Source: Amphirosellinia nigrospora (lineage: Eukaryota; Ascomycota; Sordariomycetes; Xylariales; Xylariaceae). From it: a stretch of DNA of 64,000 bases. The stretch lies in NCBI GenBank assembly GCA_004123355.1, contig SCHM01000002.1, forward strand, positions 8,529,569-8,593,568, read 5' to 3'. Under the pieces are notes generated by a model, which was not told where the DNA came from, ran no database searches, and saw nothing but the letters and a program-made list of their open reading frames with translations. Positions 12,328 through 25,907 of this stretch are shown one piece after another (the first letter of the stretch is position 1; each line of letters starts with the position of its first letter). The position numbers and the translations under genes were made by a program.

Positions 12328-13435
12328 GCATTGTCAGAGCGAGAATAGGAAGAATGAGGTTTCATCAAGACAGTCAGTCATAGAGCCGACGGGCTGGCCG
12401 TATATTATCAGTCTGTTCGGTAGTTGGCGTTTTGCTTCTTGATTTCGAGTACGAGCTAGATGTATGCAAGCAAGCATACATGTAACATGATGGGATACGA
12501 AATGCGAAACAGACAAACAGATTCATTCATTTCTACGTCTTTGATGAGGAGAAACAAAACAGTAGGGTAGACTAAATCGCTGGTTTGCGAAGTCTGCTGG
12601 CCCTACCAACCATGTCATGTAGAATAGGCACACACACACACGCACGCACGCACACATGTAGACAATAATACATTGTCGTGACAACAAACTGCGACGAGGA
12701 GGCGGTAATGACTGTGTGTTGTTAATTACCCAACCCTATATGAAGAAACAAGTGTAACCAAATCCATCTAGAATTAAAATAATTTCCCAAAGCGAGCCCA
12801 GTACAGGTTTACCGGAGCCCAAACGATAAGAAAACGCGTAAGGGGAAATTCCCAGCAAAGCAATCGGTTCATAAATCTAACAGATTGCGGGTAAAACCGG
12901 TATAAGTGTAAGCATAAATGTCTCCGTCTCCCAAGACACCAGCTAATCAGCAGAGCTTCGCTTGGTAATCCCTGAGAGCACGAACGTTCGTGTCGATTTG
13001 GGGGGAAGATAGCTAGAATCAGATAATTGGGGCCAGAAAGGGAAAAGGATCGTAAAATCGTTAAGAAAATAGGTAAATGCCAAGCTTGCATTATGCTGTC
13101 GTCTAGTCACCTTTCGCACTCTAGGTGGCATTCTGTGATCCAAAATAACCCGCCGTTATAGATTCCGCATGCGTCCTTATCGTAGTAGCCCAAGCTTGCC
13201 AATCATGATCTTCAAGATTGTAAGATAGGATTGCTAAGGACTTGAGAGAGAAAAGAAATCGATAATAAAACGTGTTGTTTGATAAACGATGCGTCATAAG
13301 TCGCTACGCGGGATAAAAGCAACGGGGGAGGGGGTCAAATACCCCCAGATTTCAACGTATTTGATATATAGGTGCCGCTCAAAGGGCAACCCCGGGTTAT
13401 AGGATGGCGAGCAAAACGTTTGCATTCGTATCCTT
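12328..13435. other. Intergenic between convergent genes
   Basis: The genes on either side point toward each other, so this is a pair of 3' flanks. It holds a CA/CGCA dinucleotide repeat at about 12,629-12,656. Minus-strand frames 12774-13091 and 12943-13143 have no motif. Confidence 0.5.
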
Positions 13436-14760
13436 TCATCTTCTCGACTTCTTGCTCGGTTTTTGCATCTTGTCTTGCCAACATCTGTCGACGGCGTATG
13501 AGACCCCGTCAAAATAGGGGTGTGGGATACGGCCAATGAAAAACACTTTAACATTGTGTTCGATTGTGACCAGCTTTGAGTAGTTAACCCGAGACTCTCT
13601 CGCCAGTGTCTCTCCTTCAGCATAGATCTCCAATGGTACCGGCTCAAACCCTAGTTCAGGTTCATTTCTAAGGAGTTTAGGTTTCTGGCCCGTCGCGTAG
13701 ATAATACCATGTTTATTAGGTCGAACACCTCTTTTGCCGCATCCTCGTCGATCATATGTCAAGATCGGCCTTATTTATTAGCGGGTAATTAACAGGCCAG
13801 ATGGGAGGTTGCCTTACACGCAGGTACTGTGATGACTTTCATCTGTACTGACAATAATAAATCTGCGGTAGCCTACATAAAATTGGCCACTTGCATCGGT
13901 CATGGCCCTGATATCGGAAATCGGGGCATCCCCGGCGACTTGGCCTGTGGTTCGGACCACAAGATCTTGAAGACCTATACATAACCTTGTTAGAGACAAT
14001 CCTGTGACAGTGGGCTTAAAGTGGCTAATAATACTAACCTCTCCAGGCTGGAATTTATAAGAATGTTCTACCACAAACCTATTATATTTAGTATTCTCGA
14101 TGATATAAGTTTCGTAAACGCTCCACTCACGATGGTCAATCGACTCCACGTTTCCTGGCGTCCCGCGGATTACTGGTGTATCTACGGAATCGGAGCTTGG
14201 TGCTTCCATAAAATCCGACCGCGTTGGAGCAGGTGTACCGCGAGGGGTCGCTTCACTATCCCCAGCTCCAGTTGGGTCTGAAAATGGTGATGATTAGAGG
14301 ACATGGATGAATAGGCGTGTAATGCTACTTACTCAAGTCGTAGGTACCAGGGTAACGGACCTGGGATCATAATAGGTCCAGAAGTAGACGATCCACCAGC
14401 GCGGCTATTACCAAGTAATCATCTCGACTTATCTTCAGAGCTTCTTGAAGCTCATAATCGGCGCTGTCGTGGTCGTCCTGCTGGGATAGTAGGAACTGCT
14501 AGTGGCATTCCATAATCTTTTGTTCAAGGATAGGGCCTGATCTGTTGGTATGTTAGTCCCAGTCAGTATGTTGTAGACCTTAGAACTAACTTTGAGGGTA
14601 GTCATCTTGACTATAAGAGTTCGTTGCCGTCGGTACTGATCCGACTTGACTATGCGCTCATTGTGATGAGTATCGTATAAATTGCTGTTCGATACACCTT
14701 TACCCTTATCCCTGTGCGAGTGCGAGTGCGAATAGCCATGGCTATATCGTAGTATGTATC
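13436..14760 (-). CDS. DUF6590-domain protein, multi-exon, 5' end uncertain
   Basis: The C-terminal half fits the fungal DUF6590 family: PGEVFKILWSEPQ, then SDIRAMTDASGQFYVGYRRF, a PILTYDRRG segment, GIIYATG, LARESRVNYSKLVTIEHNV and a final basic KKSRR. Three introns fit: 14,278-14,332, 13,975-14,038 and 13,770-13,817, all GT..AG. One base appears lost in a CCCC run (13,930-13,933), which joins SEPQAKSPG to DAPISDIR. The N-terminal half is disordered and includes a SHSHSHRDKGKG stretch near 14,700; more frame breaks lie at about 14,350-14,520. A further intron near 14,533-14,590 is likely. I could not fix the start codon, so the upstream limit is approximate. The family has no established biochemical role that I can state. 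Confidence 0.75.
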
Positions 14761-17454
14761 GTGTGTATACTGGGAGTAGGGACTTGGCTGTCAGTATGCG
14801 TGGTGTAGCATATGGGTCGAAATGTTGTTATTAAGGGGTTATACTCAAATGGTTAGCTGGCATCCTGCTCTGAATATGCGACATTTCGATTGTGGTCATA
14901 ACTGGACGAGTTAACGTCAAGACCACCAATGCCTGTCGTCAGTTGGTCTATAGCCTCAGTGCGAGGGTACGTGCTGGTGGTCGTTCGTGGTAGTCACGCC
15001 GTTGTCCCACCTAACTTCAACATGACCTTTTGATTTAAATCTTAGTATGAGCAAATGGAAATCTAGTGGGAACGCCAGGCGTTTAGGACACACCTTGCCA
15101 GTCTAATCGGTCGCAAAAGTACCTCCCTTCGTTTTGGTCCCATTTCCATTCACTCCATGGGCCCCACGACTGGGGATGGGAATTCTTTGCTGGATGCTTT
15201 TTTCCATGCATTGTACCATTTTGTAGCCCCGCCCTATCATTGGAATAATAGTAAACGCGGGAAAGGCGCAGTTCGTAGCACGAGTAGTATCGGCTCCACG
15301 AATTCGTGGCGATTAGCCGATGATGCGTCTTCGCCTTAAATGCGCGATGCGGCTCTTCAGCTGCAGGCTTTACCCGACCTCGGGTTCGCGGGTCAAGTAG
15401 TAGTATCGAGCTCAGTCGGCGAAGATGTGGGAGTTAGTGCTGCTGTGCGCTACGCTATGCTGTTGGTCAATCCAGATGCACTTTGTGCCTTGTGGTTGTG
15501 GCCGGGGAGACGACCGGGCCTCCGAGGGTAAAATAAGATGTAGTTCTCAACCAAGACCTTCGAGACAGAATCTAAACTCACTAAAGGGCATGTGAGAATG
15601 AATAGCGATGCGGGCAGGGATTGGCTTGTGCAGGAGTCTCAAAGGGGCAACTCGAGGGCCCCGCTGGGTTAGATAGACTAGATGGAAAAACTGCATACTC
15701 CTCGGAACATTGGAGGCTAGATAAGTTAGTCCAAGTACACGACGGGTGCTGGTTTATTCAGCGCCTCCTAGCTGCATCTCCGCCGGCGAAAAGTGTGTGC
15801 CAGATGGACTGGCGCTCTGCGCTGGCTATGTTATTCCCAGTCGAACACTTCCACCCATAAGTTCCTTGGAAAGGCTATTTATGGTGTCTTAGAAAAATTA
15901 GGAATTTCCCAAAAAACGTGTTCGAGTAGGACAACACACGACGACCCACAGACCACAGACGGTTGAGGACAAGGCCAGAACAAGGGTCCTGTGCGAGCCG
16001 AGGGAAGTGCTTACATCACTGCCTGTCGAACGGCTGTAGTGCCTGGTTGCAACAGTGTCTGTCGAAGAACAAGCACGCCAATACAGGGTAGCCAGTAGCG
16101 GAAGGCGGGAGGCGGACCATGGTAGCACAGCTTGATCTTGGCGCGGTGCAGCCCACGGCCTGCACGAGGGGGGTGTGAAGGGTGTGAAGGGTGTGAAGCG
16201 GGTGTGTGGGCCACCAGAAAGCAATGCTCCCCAGTGTTTCCCTATAACAGATGAGGCTCTGTCACGGGTATACGTATACGTATCCCTAACCTGGCAGCCA
16301 TGTGCAGCCATTGCCATTTGCCATTGCCATTTCTGCGTCATGTACGTGTCGTCGATGCATCTGGAGCCCAACGTCGTCTTTCCAATAGAAGCTCGCAATG
16401 CTTGCTGGCTGACACTGGTGGCCGGGGCTAGGGTTGAGTTGGATGAGTCCCGATGCGGGAGGGATGCTCCAAGCTTAGCTTCACTTCGGCGGGTCGTGAA
16501 TGATCAGTTGGCGGGAGCATGATTGGTGATGCATAATATCATCATCTGGATTTAGCTGTTGCAACAACATGGAAAAAGAACAGAAAACCGTCTGTTACGT
16601 ATTGGCCCGTAAGACACACTTAGGTAGAAGAGCAGGTACCTTAGTAGGTGCGGTAGGTACCCACCGCTCTTAGTTAGTACAGTCAGTCGGCGCTGGAGTG
16701 GCCGTATTAATAATAGAACTACGTACTACTGGCAAGTAGAAATCAACGACATGTGGGAAGAAGGAGCTAGAGCAAGACTTCTCTCCTTCTCTCTTTCCCT
16801 CCCAGGCTGATTTAGCTGGTTGTGTACATACTTACCTTACCTACTACCTACACGATACACACACACATACATACATACCTCACCTGCGCCCTCCCAAAAC
16901 CGCCGCCTGCATCAGCTTGTCTTTTGACCGATCACCTTACCTCGCTCACTGTCTGTGCTACGCAGCGCCGGCATCGTGCTCGAAATCCCATTCCCTTCTG
17001 TCCCCACCACCTGTCCAAAACACGATCCACCATTTCGGAACTCGCTATCTATCTTTAACTCACTTACGTACTTTACCTATCCTGTCTAGTCTAGCGCGAT
17101 CCGGTATCGCCAACCAAGGAACGGCCCGAGAACCGCAAAATCCACTATCTACCTAGGTATACTTATTACTATTTACTTGTACCAAGCCACAGTCGCTGGT
17201 CCGGCATCATCAATTTTATTTCAGAAACAGAAAGTCAAACGAATAAACGATCAAAAACAAACAAACAAACAAAACAAACACAAGAGAGAGAGTAGCCAAA
17301 GCAATAAAATGTATGATGAGATCCAGCAGTGAGCGCGTTGGCATGTCCATCCAGCGTTATCGCCCGCCAGTAGTAGGTACTTAGCCTTCACGATGAACCA
17401 TAATGCACGTCCAACGAGAGTCCAGCCGAGTCTATCTACCTCTCTTAGACCGTC
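14761..17454. other. Intergenic between divergent genes
   Basis: Promoter-type sequence probably lies at both ends. It includes a tandem GGGTGTGAAG repeat (16,171-16,200), CACACATACATAC and AAACAAAC runs close to the gene at 17,455, and short frames (15157-15339, 15340-15531, 15621-15860, 16175-16522) with no recognisable domain. I see no gene I can support. Confidence 0.45.
16171..16200 (+). repeat. Tandem repeat of GGGTGTGAAG (three units)
   Basis: Three near-perfect 10-bp units stand side by side, the third varying at its end (aagcg). No gene overlaps with support. Confidence 0.85.
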
Positions 17455-19455
17455 ATGGCTCCCGGCGTGAGCTTCTCGCCCAACGATGTGAGGTTATCGG
17501 CTACCTCACTTGATTATCTAGCCGATGAGGACGGTTCGACGGATTCTGACGACTACTCATCCACCTCCGAGGATATGTATATCGGTGGCTCTCTGCGTCC
17601 TCCGGTACAGCTCAATTTCCCAAGCAACTCCATATCCAAAAGTCTGCCGTCGAGACTAGCTACTAGCATCGTGCCGCGGGCACCGGGCTCGTGACTCGCA
17701 GCCAGTCACACACCCGCAGCCAAAATCGCAGCACGCGTCAGGCCCTCCATCGCGACCCCGCCGCCACTTCCACCGTCTACCCCAACCAGACCAATATCGA
17801 ACCCTCCGTTGCGACTGTTAGATAGTTATCATAGATGTGGTAGCGACATAGCCGAGCCACAATACGGGTATGACGATAGGGCCCATAGCAACGATTGCCT
17901 CAGTTTTGCGCAGAACAGTGGTGAACCTGAGCTTGAGGCAAATGGGGAGTCAGACCATGTCCGGCGCCTGAGGCAGCACTATGCTGGATTACAGAAACAA
18001 CGATCGTCACTGTTGTCAAATTTCAAGAGTGCCCTATCCCAAGTTCACACCTTGCGACAAAGTAAAGATGAGGCTGACAGGGAATTCAGTGCGTAATTCT
18101 CGGTTATTTTTCTTCCTGCCTTATCACCTTCGGAGCACGACGTTTCTTTTCGGGACGTGATGGTGCCTCGAAGTTTCTGAAACCCTCACAATTCACTCTA
18201 TAAACAGCAAAAACTAACTCCGGGTGTTGTAGTGGCTGCCGCTCGAGGGCTACTTCCTCAGAACACACAACTATACCAGCCGTTTAATGCTATGCGGAAC
18301 ATCCATCTGGAGTACCAAAAGCCGAGAAACTCCTCGACAAGTTATTAGATGAGCTGCAGCGTGGTCAAGAGGATCTAACTCACAAGAAACGGCTTCTATA
18401 ATCCTACTATGGGTGCGTTGGGAACAGCTCTTTGGGTATTGACAAGAAACGAGACAGCCCTTCGGTCAAGAGTGAAGATGTGTACTTACGCGGTATCACT
18501 GGTGATCGTCCGGAGATTATCCATCCACTATACGAGAAGCTACGAGCAGCCTTTGGGGAACTGCAGCTAGCCAAAGAGCTCTTGGCGAATACCCAGATGA
18601 AGCGAGAAGCACTTCGTACTCGTAAAACTCAATCATTGACGGAAGCTGGTTTTAACTCACTCGAAAACTACGGAGATGCTGGGAAGAAGAAGGCGCTTGA
18701 GTTGAGAGCCATGGCACGTATGTCAGAGGAAGATAACGAACAGCTAGAAGAGTATGCCGCATTAGAGCAGGATGCACATGAAGGCATCGAAATATACGGA
18801 AAAGGTTAGAATACTACAACAGGAGTGCAGAGAGAATGGCGTGTTGCCGTCGTCCTCCTTTTTCCAACAAGAAGGCTTTGCGCTCGAGTCCTTTTACCGA
18901 GATGAGATACGTCTCCCACCTAGTCCGTTCGACAGTAATGATGAATCTGCTACTTTGGCACATCCGGTCTTCCCCCTTCTCCTCTCTAATCCCACGCACT
19001 TACTTCACGGTTTCCCACAAACTTCGTTACAATACCTAAGAAGAGCTCTCCAGCTTCCACTTAATGCACCAGCACGGGCGAAGCAGGTAAAAGAAGCTGC
19101 ACGCGAGGCGAACATGTACTCCCTACTATCCAGCGCCGAATCGGAGGATAAAGGCGAATACATTGATCGCTGGTTACTACACAAGCTCCATCATTCCGCC
19201 ATGGAAGCTGAGCTGCTTTGGACAACGTTCAGGTCTAGACTAAAGATCTTGGACATTGACCGCTGGCAGCGGGACGTGCTTACCTTTTGGTGGCGCGACG
19301 ATATTGCTGACCCTGTATCGATAGGTATCGGAGATAATAGCACTGATAGAGCGTCGAAATTGGTCAGCTCTCGCGTGGAATTTAGCACACTTCCTTATTC
19401 GGAGTCTGGGCAATTAGATTGTCTGAGAAATTGGAAATTGGACGATTCGTGGTGA
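17455..19455 (+). CDS. Coiled-coil hypothetical protein, frame-broken
   Basis: I do not recognise the family. The ATG at 17,455 opens an acidic Ser/Asp segment (MAPGVSFSPNDVRLSATSL), then a Pro/Ser-rich stretch. After that come heptad-like helical regions (VRRLRQHYAGLQKQRSSLL; QKAEKLLDKLLDELQRGQED; LYEKLRAAFGELQLAKELL) and a C-terminal folded-looking part rich in Leu and Trp (YIDRWLLHKLHHS; ILDIDRWQRDVLTFWWRDD). One intron is convincing: 18,089-18,232, donor GTGCGT, branch CTAAC. Defects: an in-frame TGA at 17,692 that vanishes if one base is missing near 17,685; a one-base loss at about 18,321; an in-frame TAA at 18,399; and a shift near 18,795 in an A4 run. The pattern of long coiled coil plus a conserved C-terminal region suggests a structural or cytoskeletal role, but this is only inference. 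Confidence 0.65.
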
Positions 19456-22400
19456 TGAAATACCGCATTGGCATGTCCAATCTAAGGATAGCATTTCTCT
19501 CAGTGGGCAGGAAGTGTGATTCAAGCGCAATAGATTTCTTTGGGTATTATATTTATTGAGAGCGAATGCGCTAGGCATAATCTAGAGCCTAGGTTTTTAG
19601 ATTTTTAAGTATGTAATGGCCCGTCCCATCTTCAGTTGTTGAGGTAGTTAGGTAGGATGGGATAGTTCATCCGATGAAACAACAGAAGGCTAGCCGGAAC
19701 GGATATACCTACCTAGGTATTCATTCGCTTGCCATTTAACTGTGTAACTACCATGGATTTCATCACAAATCTATATTTACTATTCCAGAAATCGTTCCGA
19801 ACCATTCTCTACGGTCCCCTTCTACATGTACCCCTTCCAGCTAATAGTTTTAGGCCTGCCGTCCTACCCGCCTGGCTAGAACGGGCCGTACCGTTCCCCT
19901 CCACGTTTAGTTGCAACATATGCCCACCACGAAAGTCTTGCAAATTGCCTTATAATCACTTTGGCATGTGCAGGGGCAAGGAGGCTCAACGTTTACAAGG
20001 GAGATAGGCGAGTGACTTTTCAATGATGCCGCCACGGTAAGGTATACTTGCTCCAATTTAGCTTCGACCGCGCACTCGACTTCATTGCGGTATATCTCCC
20101 CGGGCGGATGGACTTAAAAGCGCGATGCTATTGCATGTCTACCTATGTGAGCAGTCCAAAGTCATGTGTCATACCAGAGTTTAATAAGTATCTTATCATG
20201 TGCTCACTATGCTTTCTACGGCTTCTCAGCTGGCTGCAGGCTTTCGATGAGGAGGTGGCAAGGGAACAGGTTTTGCTTCAATCCTTTTCTATCCCATCGA
20301 AACGGTGGAGGTATCATGTCCAACGTGGCATATCCCTAACCTAGGCAATCTCGCCGTTACTTGCCCATCAGCGTCCCCATTCATTCAACATTAGTCGGAG
20401 GAGCTAGCTCCTCCGCAATCCTCCACTCAGTATCAGGGAGGGGCGGGGCTAATCACAAGAAGCCGTGAGGGGATGAGACTACGCTTCCTACATAGTGCTA
20501 CTGTATGCGGACACGTTGTGGAGGGTCAGACAGACAAGCAAGCAAGCACGTTTATTTTTTGTCTAAGTAGGTAAGGACGAATCGAAGTCACAGCAAGCCG
20601 TTTTATTCGACGTTAGCTACGCTACTCATGTATGTTGGCCGACCTACATCCATGATACATACATTCTAGCCACTTTGCGGCTAGGCTGGTGACTATTCAG
20701 TGGAGAGGTTAGTTAGATAACGGCACCCCTCAATGCATAGCTGACAAGATGGTGACTATGTATGGTGAGAGAGGGAAAGGATCGTTCATGACGAGATCAG
20801 TGGCGCCCTGTTCGTCCAATACACCAAACCGGTGAACGAGCGATTCGATGGCACCCGGCCGACAAAGAACAGGACAGACAGGCACATTAGTGTACACGCA
20901 GGTGAGACGAAGGCGCTTGGAGTAAGTAGTCAACTCGGTTGGAGTATCCAACTTGGACAAACAGCCATGTGCAAATGTGACAGCCCGGAGCGAAAGCTGG
21001 GATAGGTAACCTCTTATTAGTTTCTCCCTGGGTAGGTCTCGGTAGGCAGGCATCTAACCTGCTAGCCTGGGTTGCGTTCGACTTTGGCTGCAAGGTAGGT
21101 ACGCCGACGACGGCACGGCACGGCTCGATATTTTTATTTTTACCTACTTTTGTCGCTTGAAATACCCCCATTTTTACTGTTCCCGATGAAAATGCAATAC
21201 CTGTCCGATTAGCGCTTTTCTTGTGCCGATAAGGCCACTTTGTGTTACACGTTCCCGTCTCGTCCACTGTCGCGATCAACGTGGGTTCCACTAAAATGCG
21301 GTACACGAGAAGCGAACTGTCGGGAAACGTGGGGTAAGTAATTACTTGCCTACACTGCACGACCTACCTAGGTACCTCCTACTTAAAGAGGTATTTGAAA
21401 ATGCAAAATAATAGTAGGTAAGACGGGAAAGGGAATAGACTCCAACGCTTATGCGGAACGCATCTGTTTAGAAACGATCATCCGTCCCATGCGAGGCGTC
21501 AACCCAATCTTGAAACAAGGCAAAATCTAGCACTTGTTCAGCCTAGCTACTCAAGTAAGTAAGCAGACCTCCCTACTGAGAAATAGAATCCTTCCAGCCT
21601 GCCTGAGCTCCGGCTCCGAGAGGGAAAAAAGAAAAAAAGAAAAAAAGGCGAAAGAACCAAGCAACACCAAAACCAAACCCCGTCTCTGACTGGACCCATA
21701 CGAAAAAGTTTCGTCGCGAGATGCTCCGAACGTGATTATCTCCAAGGCGTCACGCGCACATGAAACATCCATGTCGTTAAACGCAAGCCCGTTCCATTCA
21801 TTTGGTACACACCCACGCAGCTACCGACCGTAGCAACGTACATGAGCCGACTGGGGTGCTGATGGACGTCGGGTGAGATGCGAGTTCGTCGGTCTGACCG
21901 ACTCGACAGGCGGAATAAGACGGATAGATGCCTTAGCTTGCCCTATCTATCTCCAGCCTGCCTCAAGACCTAACCTACGTACATCGTCTCCTACCCAGCT
22001 ATCTGACCCCATATATGTATATTACATATATCACGAACATGCTGGTCTTGTTATTATTATCACTGGTAGTATGCGGCTGCCTACCTCGCATAATGGTGCA
22101 ATGTCCTTTCTCTGCCTACACCACGACGCCACGATAGACGAACGAAATGTCGGTGAAGCCTTGCTGTCGTTCGCACGGGATACCGAGTTTCGTGATCATT
22201 CTCTTGGCATAGGGCGTAAGGCTGGCTAGCAGATGGACATGACAAAACAAGCAAGATTCATTAGTAAGGCTGTGGGACCAAGAAAAGGGGGGTTATCGAT
22301 GCCTATCTACAGTTGGTAGGGCTGGGTAAGGAAGTTGGATTTATCTATCTCACTCGGTCATCTTTGTTTAGGCTTGAGCGGCCATAGGTAGGACTGGCTG

Positions 22401-24899
22401 GCCCTGTCGCTGCTCCCTTCGATGCCTACTGGCGACTGGGCTGCGATCGACTTTTTCTCCCGGGGTTTGCTTTCGTGTTTACGCGTCATGGTCCTGAGTC
22501 CTAGCTGTCCGTCTGCCCAGTCGGTTCTAATTCGTCTTCCGTTTTTAGTTTGAATTTGGGATTAGGTATCACCGGTCGACATCACCTCATTTTTGTTCGC
22601 CATCTCCCTCATCGTGCCTCCTACCGTACGCAGCCTGGCTACCTCACCGGTGTGCTTACACGGGATGGACACATCTTCTCCAACAATACAGGATTGGTTG
22701 TGGGCACATGTGTCCTAGACGACTTTCTTGCAGGCTGGCCCCCATCTACCTAATGAGTGCCGTTTCTTACGTAGTACTCGGTGGCCTCTACCTAGCCCTG
22801 GAATAGGGCGAGTGGCGTCTTTTCGGCGTCCAAGTCTCAGGGCTTCTAACGATGTAAGTGCTTCGAAAACTCATGTATCTGTGACTTTTGGTAAGTATCA
22901 TTTCTTATATGAATAAAATCCGTATCACGAATTCCGTATTTGCAGCTGCTGTCATGGGCCTGTATATCATCATATTGCTTACTTCAAAATGTGCCAGAAA
23001 AGTGATTGGAATCCCCAGACCAGACGAGTCAGAAACATGATAAGCCTAGGAGATGTAAACCGCGAAGCAAAATATACATATAGGTAAGGTAAAATATATC
23101 TAAGAGTAAAGTAAAGTAAGGGTATGACAGTTAACTGAACAAACACATTAGCTTATGTAGTGAGCCTACATCCCAAGTTCCTTGGACGAGCTCATACAAG
23201 CCGACCACAATATTCTTTAATTATCCAATTGCATCACGTCCCTGAACATTTTGAGTTTATATAGCTCTTTCCGCTAGCTAATATCGTGATCTACAGAACG
23301 AGAAGGTTAGTATTTAGAAATTAATAGCATAAATTCTCAATCAAATTATACTGTGGCGATCTACCCCTATTCCCGGCATGAAATATACCCTCACTACTAT
23401 TTACAATGTACGTGTATGGGCGTTACAAGATTAATTGTCTTGAACTGCACGAAATTCGCACACAACCTATAAGAGAACGAAAATCGGGTTGCTGAGATTT
23501 TACGTACGGCAGCGCCTTGCCGACATATTTATTTGAGGACTATGTCTTTGCGAGAGTTTCCCACCTGGATAAGTCGGCTTGGGAGAGTAGATCGGATATC
23601 TCGCTTCAGCCCCTTTCGTGACGTTTATCGGCTCCAGAAATCATACGTACGTAGCCCTCTACTCAGGTATTCTTACGGCAGATTGTCACGAGGCAAGGCA
23701 CAAGGCATACAACGAAAACAACGAGGCTCTCTCCATATAACCGTATACACTCATAGAAGTAGTTTCAGAGACCTTCACGCGGCAACGAGCATATATGGCC
23801 CAGCCCATATATATATCACAGTGTCCTTGATACAGATAGACCAACCCAGGATTTCCAATTACTATATAGGTAATTGGTCTACGTAGTAGATGGATGTCTT
23901 GAGATCTGCTAGTGATCCAGCAAAACAGACAAATTAGCAGACAAATTCCTGCTTCCCTATCTAGATTGCGGTAGCTCAGTCGACAGATACGTTTTTATAA
24001 CCATTGGGATATCCGGGGAAGCCTTTTTTTTTGTCTCTCACCAACTACTCAGTTTCCGCCTTTCGAGATCAACAATTGGCTTTTACTGTGTACACGAGAG
24101 AACATCGGTCGCATTTTGAGTAGGTTGCCTTGGCCCTGCGCGAATTACACTCGCGATATACCATTCTTAACGGGCGAGCAGGGCTTATTTAAGGATGAGA
24201 TTGGTTATCAACAAAACGAATTGACGACGTGGGACTCGTCAAGCATACTAAGAGATGAGATGACGAGAGGATAAGGGAGTAATTACGCTCATGGATAGTG
24301 TTGCGAACATCTTGTTTTTTGAGCTAGTGCATGGTGGCATGTCAATGGTGGTACACAGAAAGGTAACCATGATTCGTCATGTAATAAATGGGGATATCGA
24401 TTCAGACACATATCATATCCTTGTTAGAACTGGGTCGTCTGAGTAAGTCGCGAATATCGCGAATACTCCTGTCATATGGCTATTCGTCGCATGTGGGCAC
24501 GGGAAACAACAGAGTATAGAAATGGGACTAAAACAGTTTTTTAGGCTACCGATTATGCACGCGTTCACATCGAGATGTTGTAGGCGAACTTCCTGCAACC
24601 CTCGTTGCCAAACACGAGCTTTCAAATCCCAAATAGGTCTGATGTTCAAACCTGGGGCCTAAAGCCCCGTTGCCTTGATATAGACACGCATATCAATGCG
24701 ATCCTCTCGAAGAAACCGGCTGTGCTCAGAACCATTGGTATTTTGGGGTAACCACGAATATTTATTTCGTTTCGCGAAAGTTGCATGCCAGAAACCTAGA
24801 CCCTATGCTTTACGAACCGCCTTGACACCTGGAGTTAAAGCAACTAATCCCCAACAGACTAGCCATCATATCGTCACATCTCTCGTGCTCGTCTTATTT
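19456..24899. other. Gene-free stretch
   Basis: About 5.4 kb without a supported gene. Two exact TACCTAGGTA palindromes occur at 19,710-19,719 and 21,365-21,374. The longest frame (20887-21360, minus) lacks any motif. From about 22,900 to 24,700 the sequence is visibly more A+T-rich, with many stops in all frames, and could be decayed repeat DNA. I could not identify a transposon terminus or target-site duplication. Confidence 0.45.
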
Positions 24900-25907
24900 T
24901 TAAGACGAGGTGATAGCCTTCCTGATGCGAGCGCCTCGTTGTCTTGAGGAAAGGTGAGCGACCTCCCGGGACTGAACCTGCTCCGACTTCTGGATAGTCT
25001 CCTCGCCTTCGGTTAGGATGAGCTCGATGTGGCAGGGGCTCGACATGTAGGGGTTGATCTGTGACAATGATTAGAACTGTGTCTAGGAGATAGTCTTGAA
25101 CTAATGGTAGATGTTGAGAGGTGGACTGGCGGTTACATACACGACCGTGAGCACGGTAAGTGCGTCGTCGCTGTTTCGGGGCCTGGTTGACCTGGATGTG
25201 CTTGACGATGAGGTTGCTAGTGTCGAGACCCTTAGCATCGGCGTTGGACTCAGCGTTCTTCAGGAGACCGAGCAGGAACTCGGCAGACTTGACGGGCCAA
25301 CGAGCGCGGGAAACACCAAACTGCTTTCCTATTATAATATTACCGTCAGCATCTTGCTTCTCGTATTCCATCCTGCACGCCAATTTGCAGAAGCGACTCT
25401 TCATCTTGTCCGGCCCGAATCCGGCCACGGAAAAAGTCGCACCAACCCCTATCGAAAACAATCTTTTTAGCTCGGGGAATGAGTCGTACCTTGGGCAGTT
25501 CGGCCAGTGCTACCGGCATATCGTCGCATGGGGACGGCCTCGGTCTTCTCCTGGACGTTCTGGAGGAACTTGACGGCACGGGTCAACTTCCAGCCATTGA
25601 TGGCCTGGGCGGTCTCGCGGGTGTTCTTGAAAGAGACTCGCAGGTAGGAACCGCGGGCGCGAGCCGACTTCGCCGACTCGATCTCGGTGGCAGCGTATCG
25701 AACCTGGAAATTAAAAACAGTCGTCGTCAGCCCATTGTCCAAACTCCCATGTTTTCACCCCTGCTCAACATCTCAACATGGCTGTTTTTGGGGTGGTTCG
25801 AAAGAACCCGTGTTGAAAACGGGCGGGGAAACGGTACAACGGTGCATCAGAGGTTTCGCGCGGGACGAGAGCGGCTGCTGCAATTAGGGATCGTTCTCAC
25901 GTACCAT
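24900..25907 (-). CDS. rpl17: 60S ribosomal protein L17 (uL22)
   Basis: It encodes uL22 of the large ribosomal subunit, which lines the peptide exit tunnel. Four exons join without any frame problem to 187 aa, the usual family length: 25,905-25,907 (ATG only), 25,490-25,703, 25,141-25,328 and 24,900-25,058. Introns are 201, 161 and 82 nt with GTACGT, GTACGA and GTATGT donors. Seen motifs: [20 protein letters not shown], the conserved [15 protein letters not shown] turn, [57 protein letters not shown], and a basic end [11 protein letters not shown] with TAA. It stands head to head with fibrillarin across 510 bp, so both ribosome-synthesis genes could share regulation. A first exon made of only the start codon makes splicing of intron 1 essential for any L17 to be made. 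Confidence 0.97.

Noticed and set aside
20887-21360. 157-aa minus-strand frame
   Set aside because: No motif, no hydrophobic pattern and no neighbouring exon; it is probably chance.
23960-24035. tRNA-like start GCGGTAGCTCAGTCGACAG followed by a T run
   Set aside because: It resembles an A box, but no GGTTCGA-type B box or matching acceptor stem follows.
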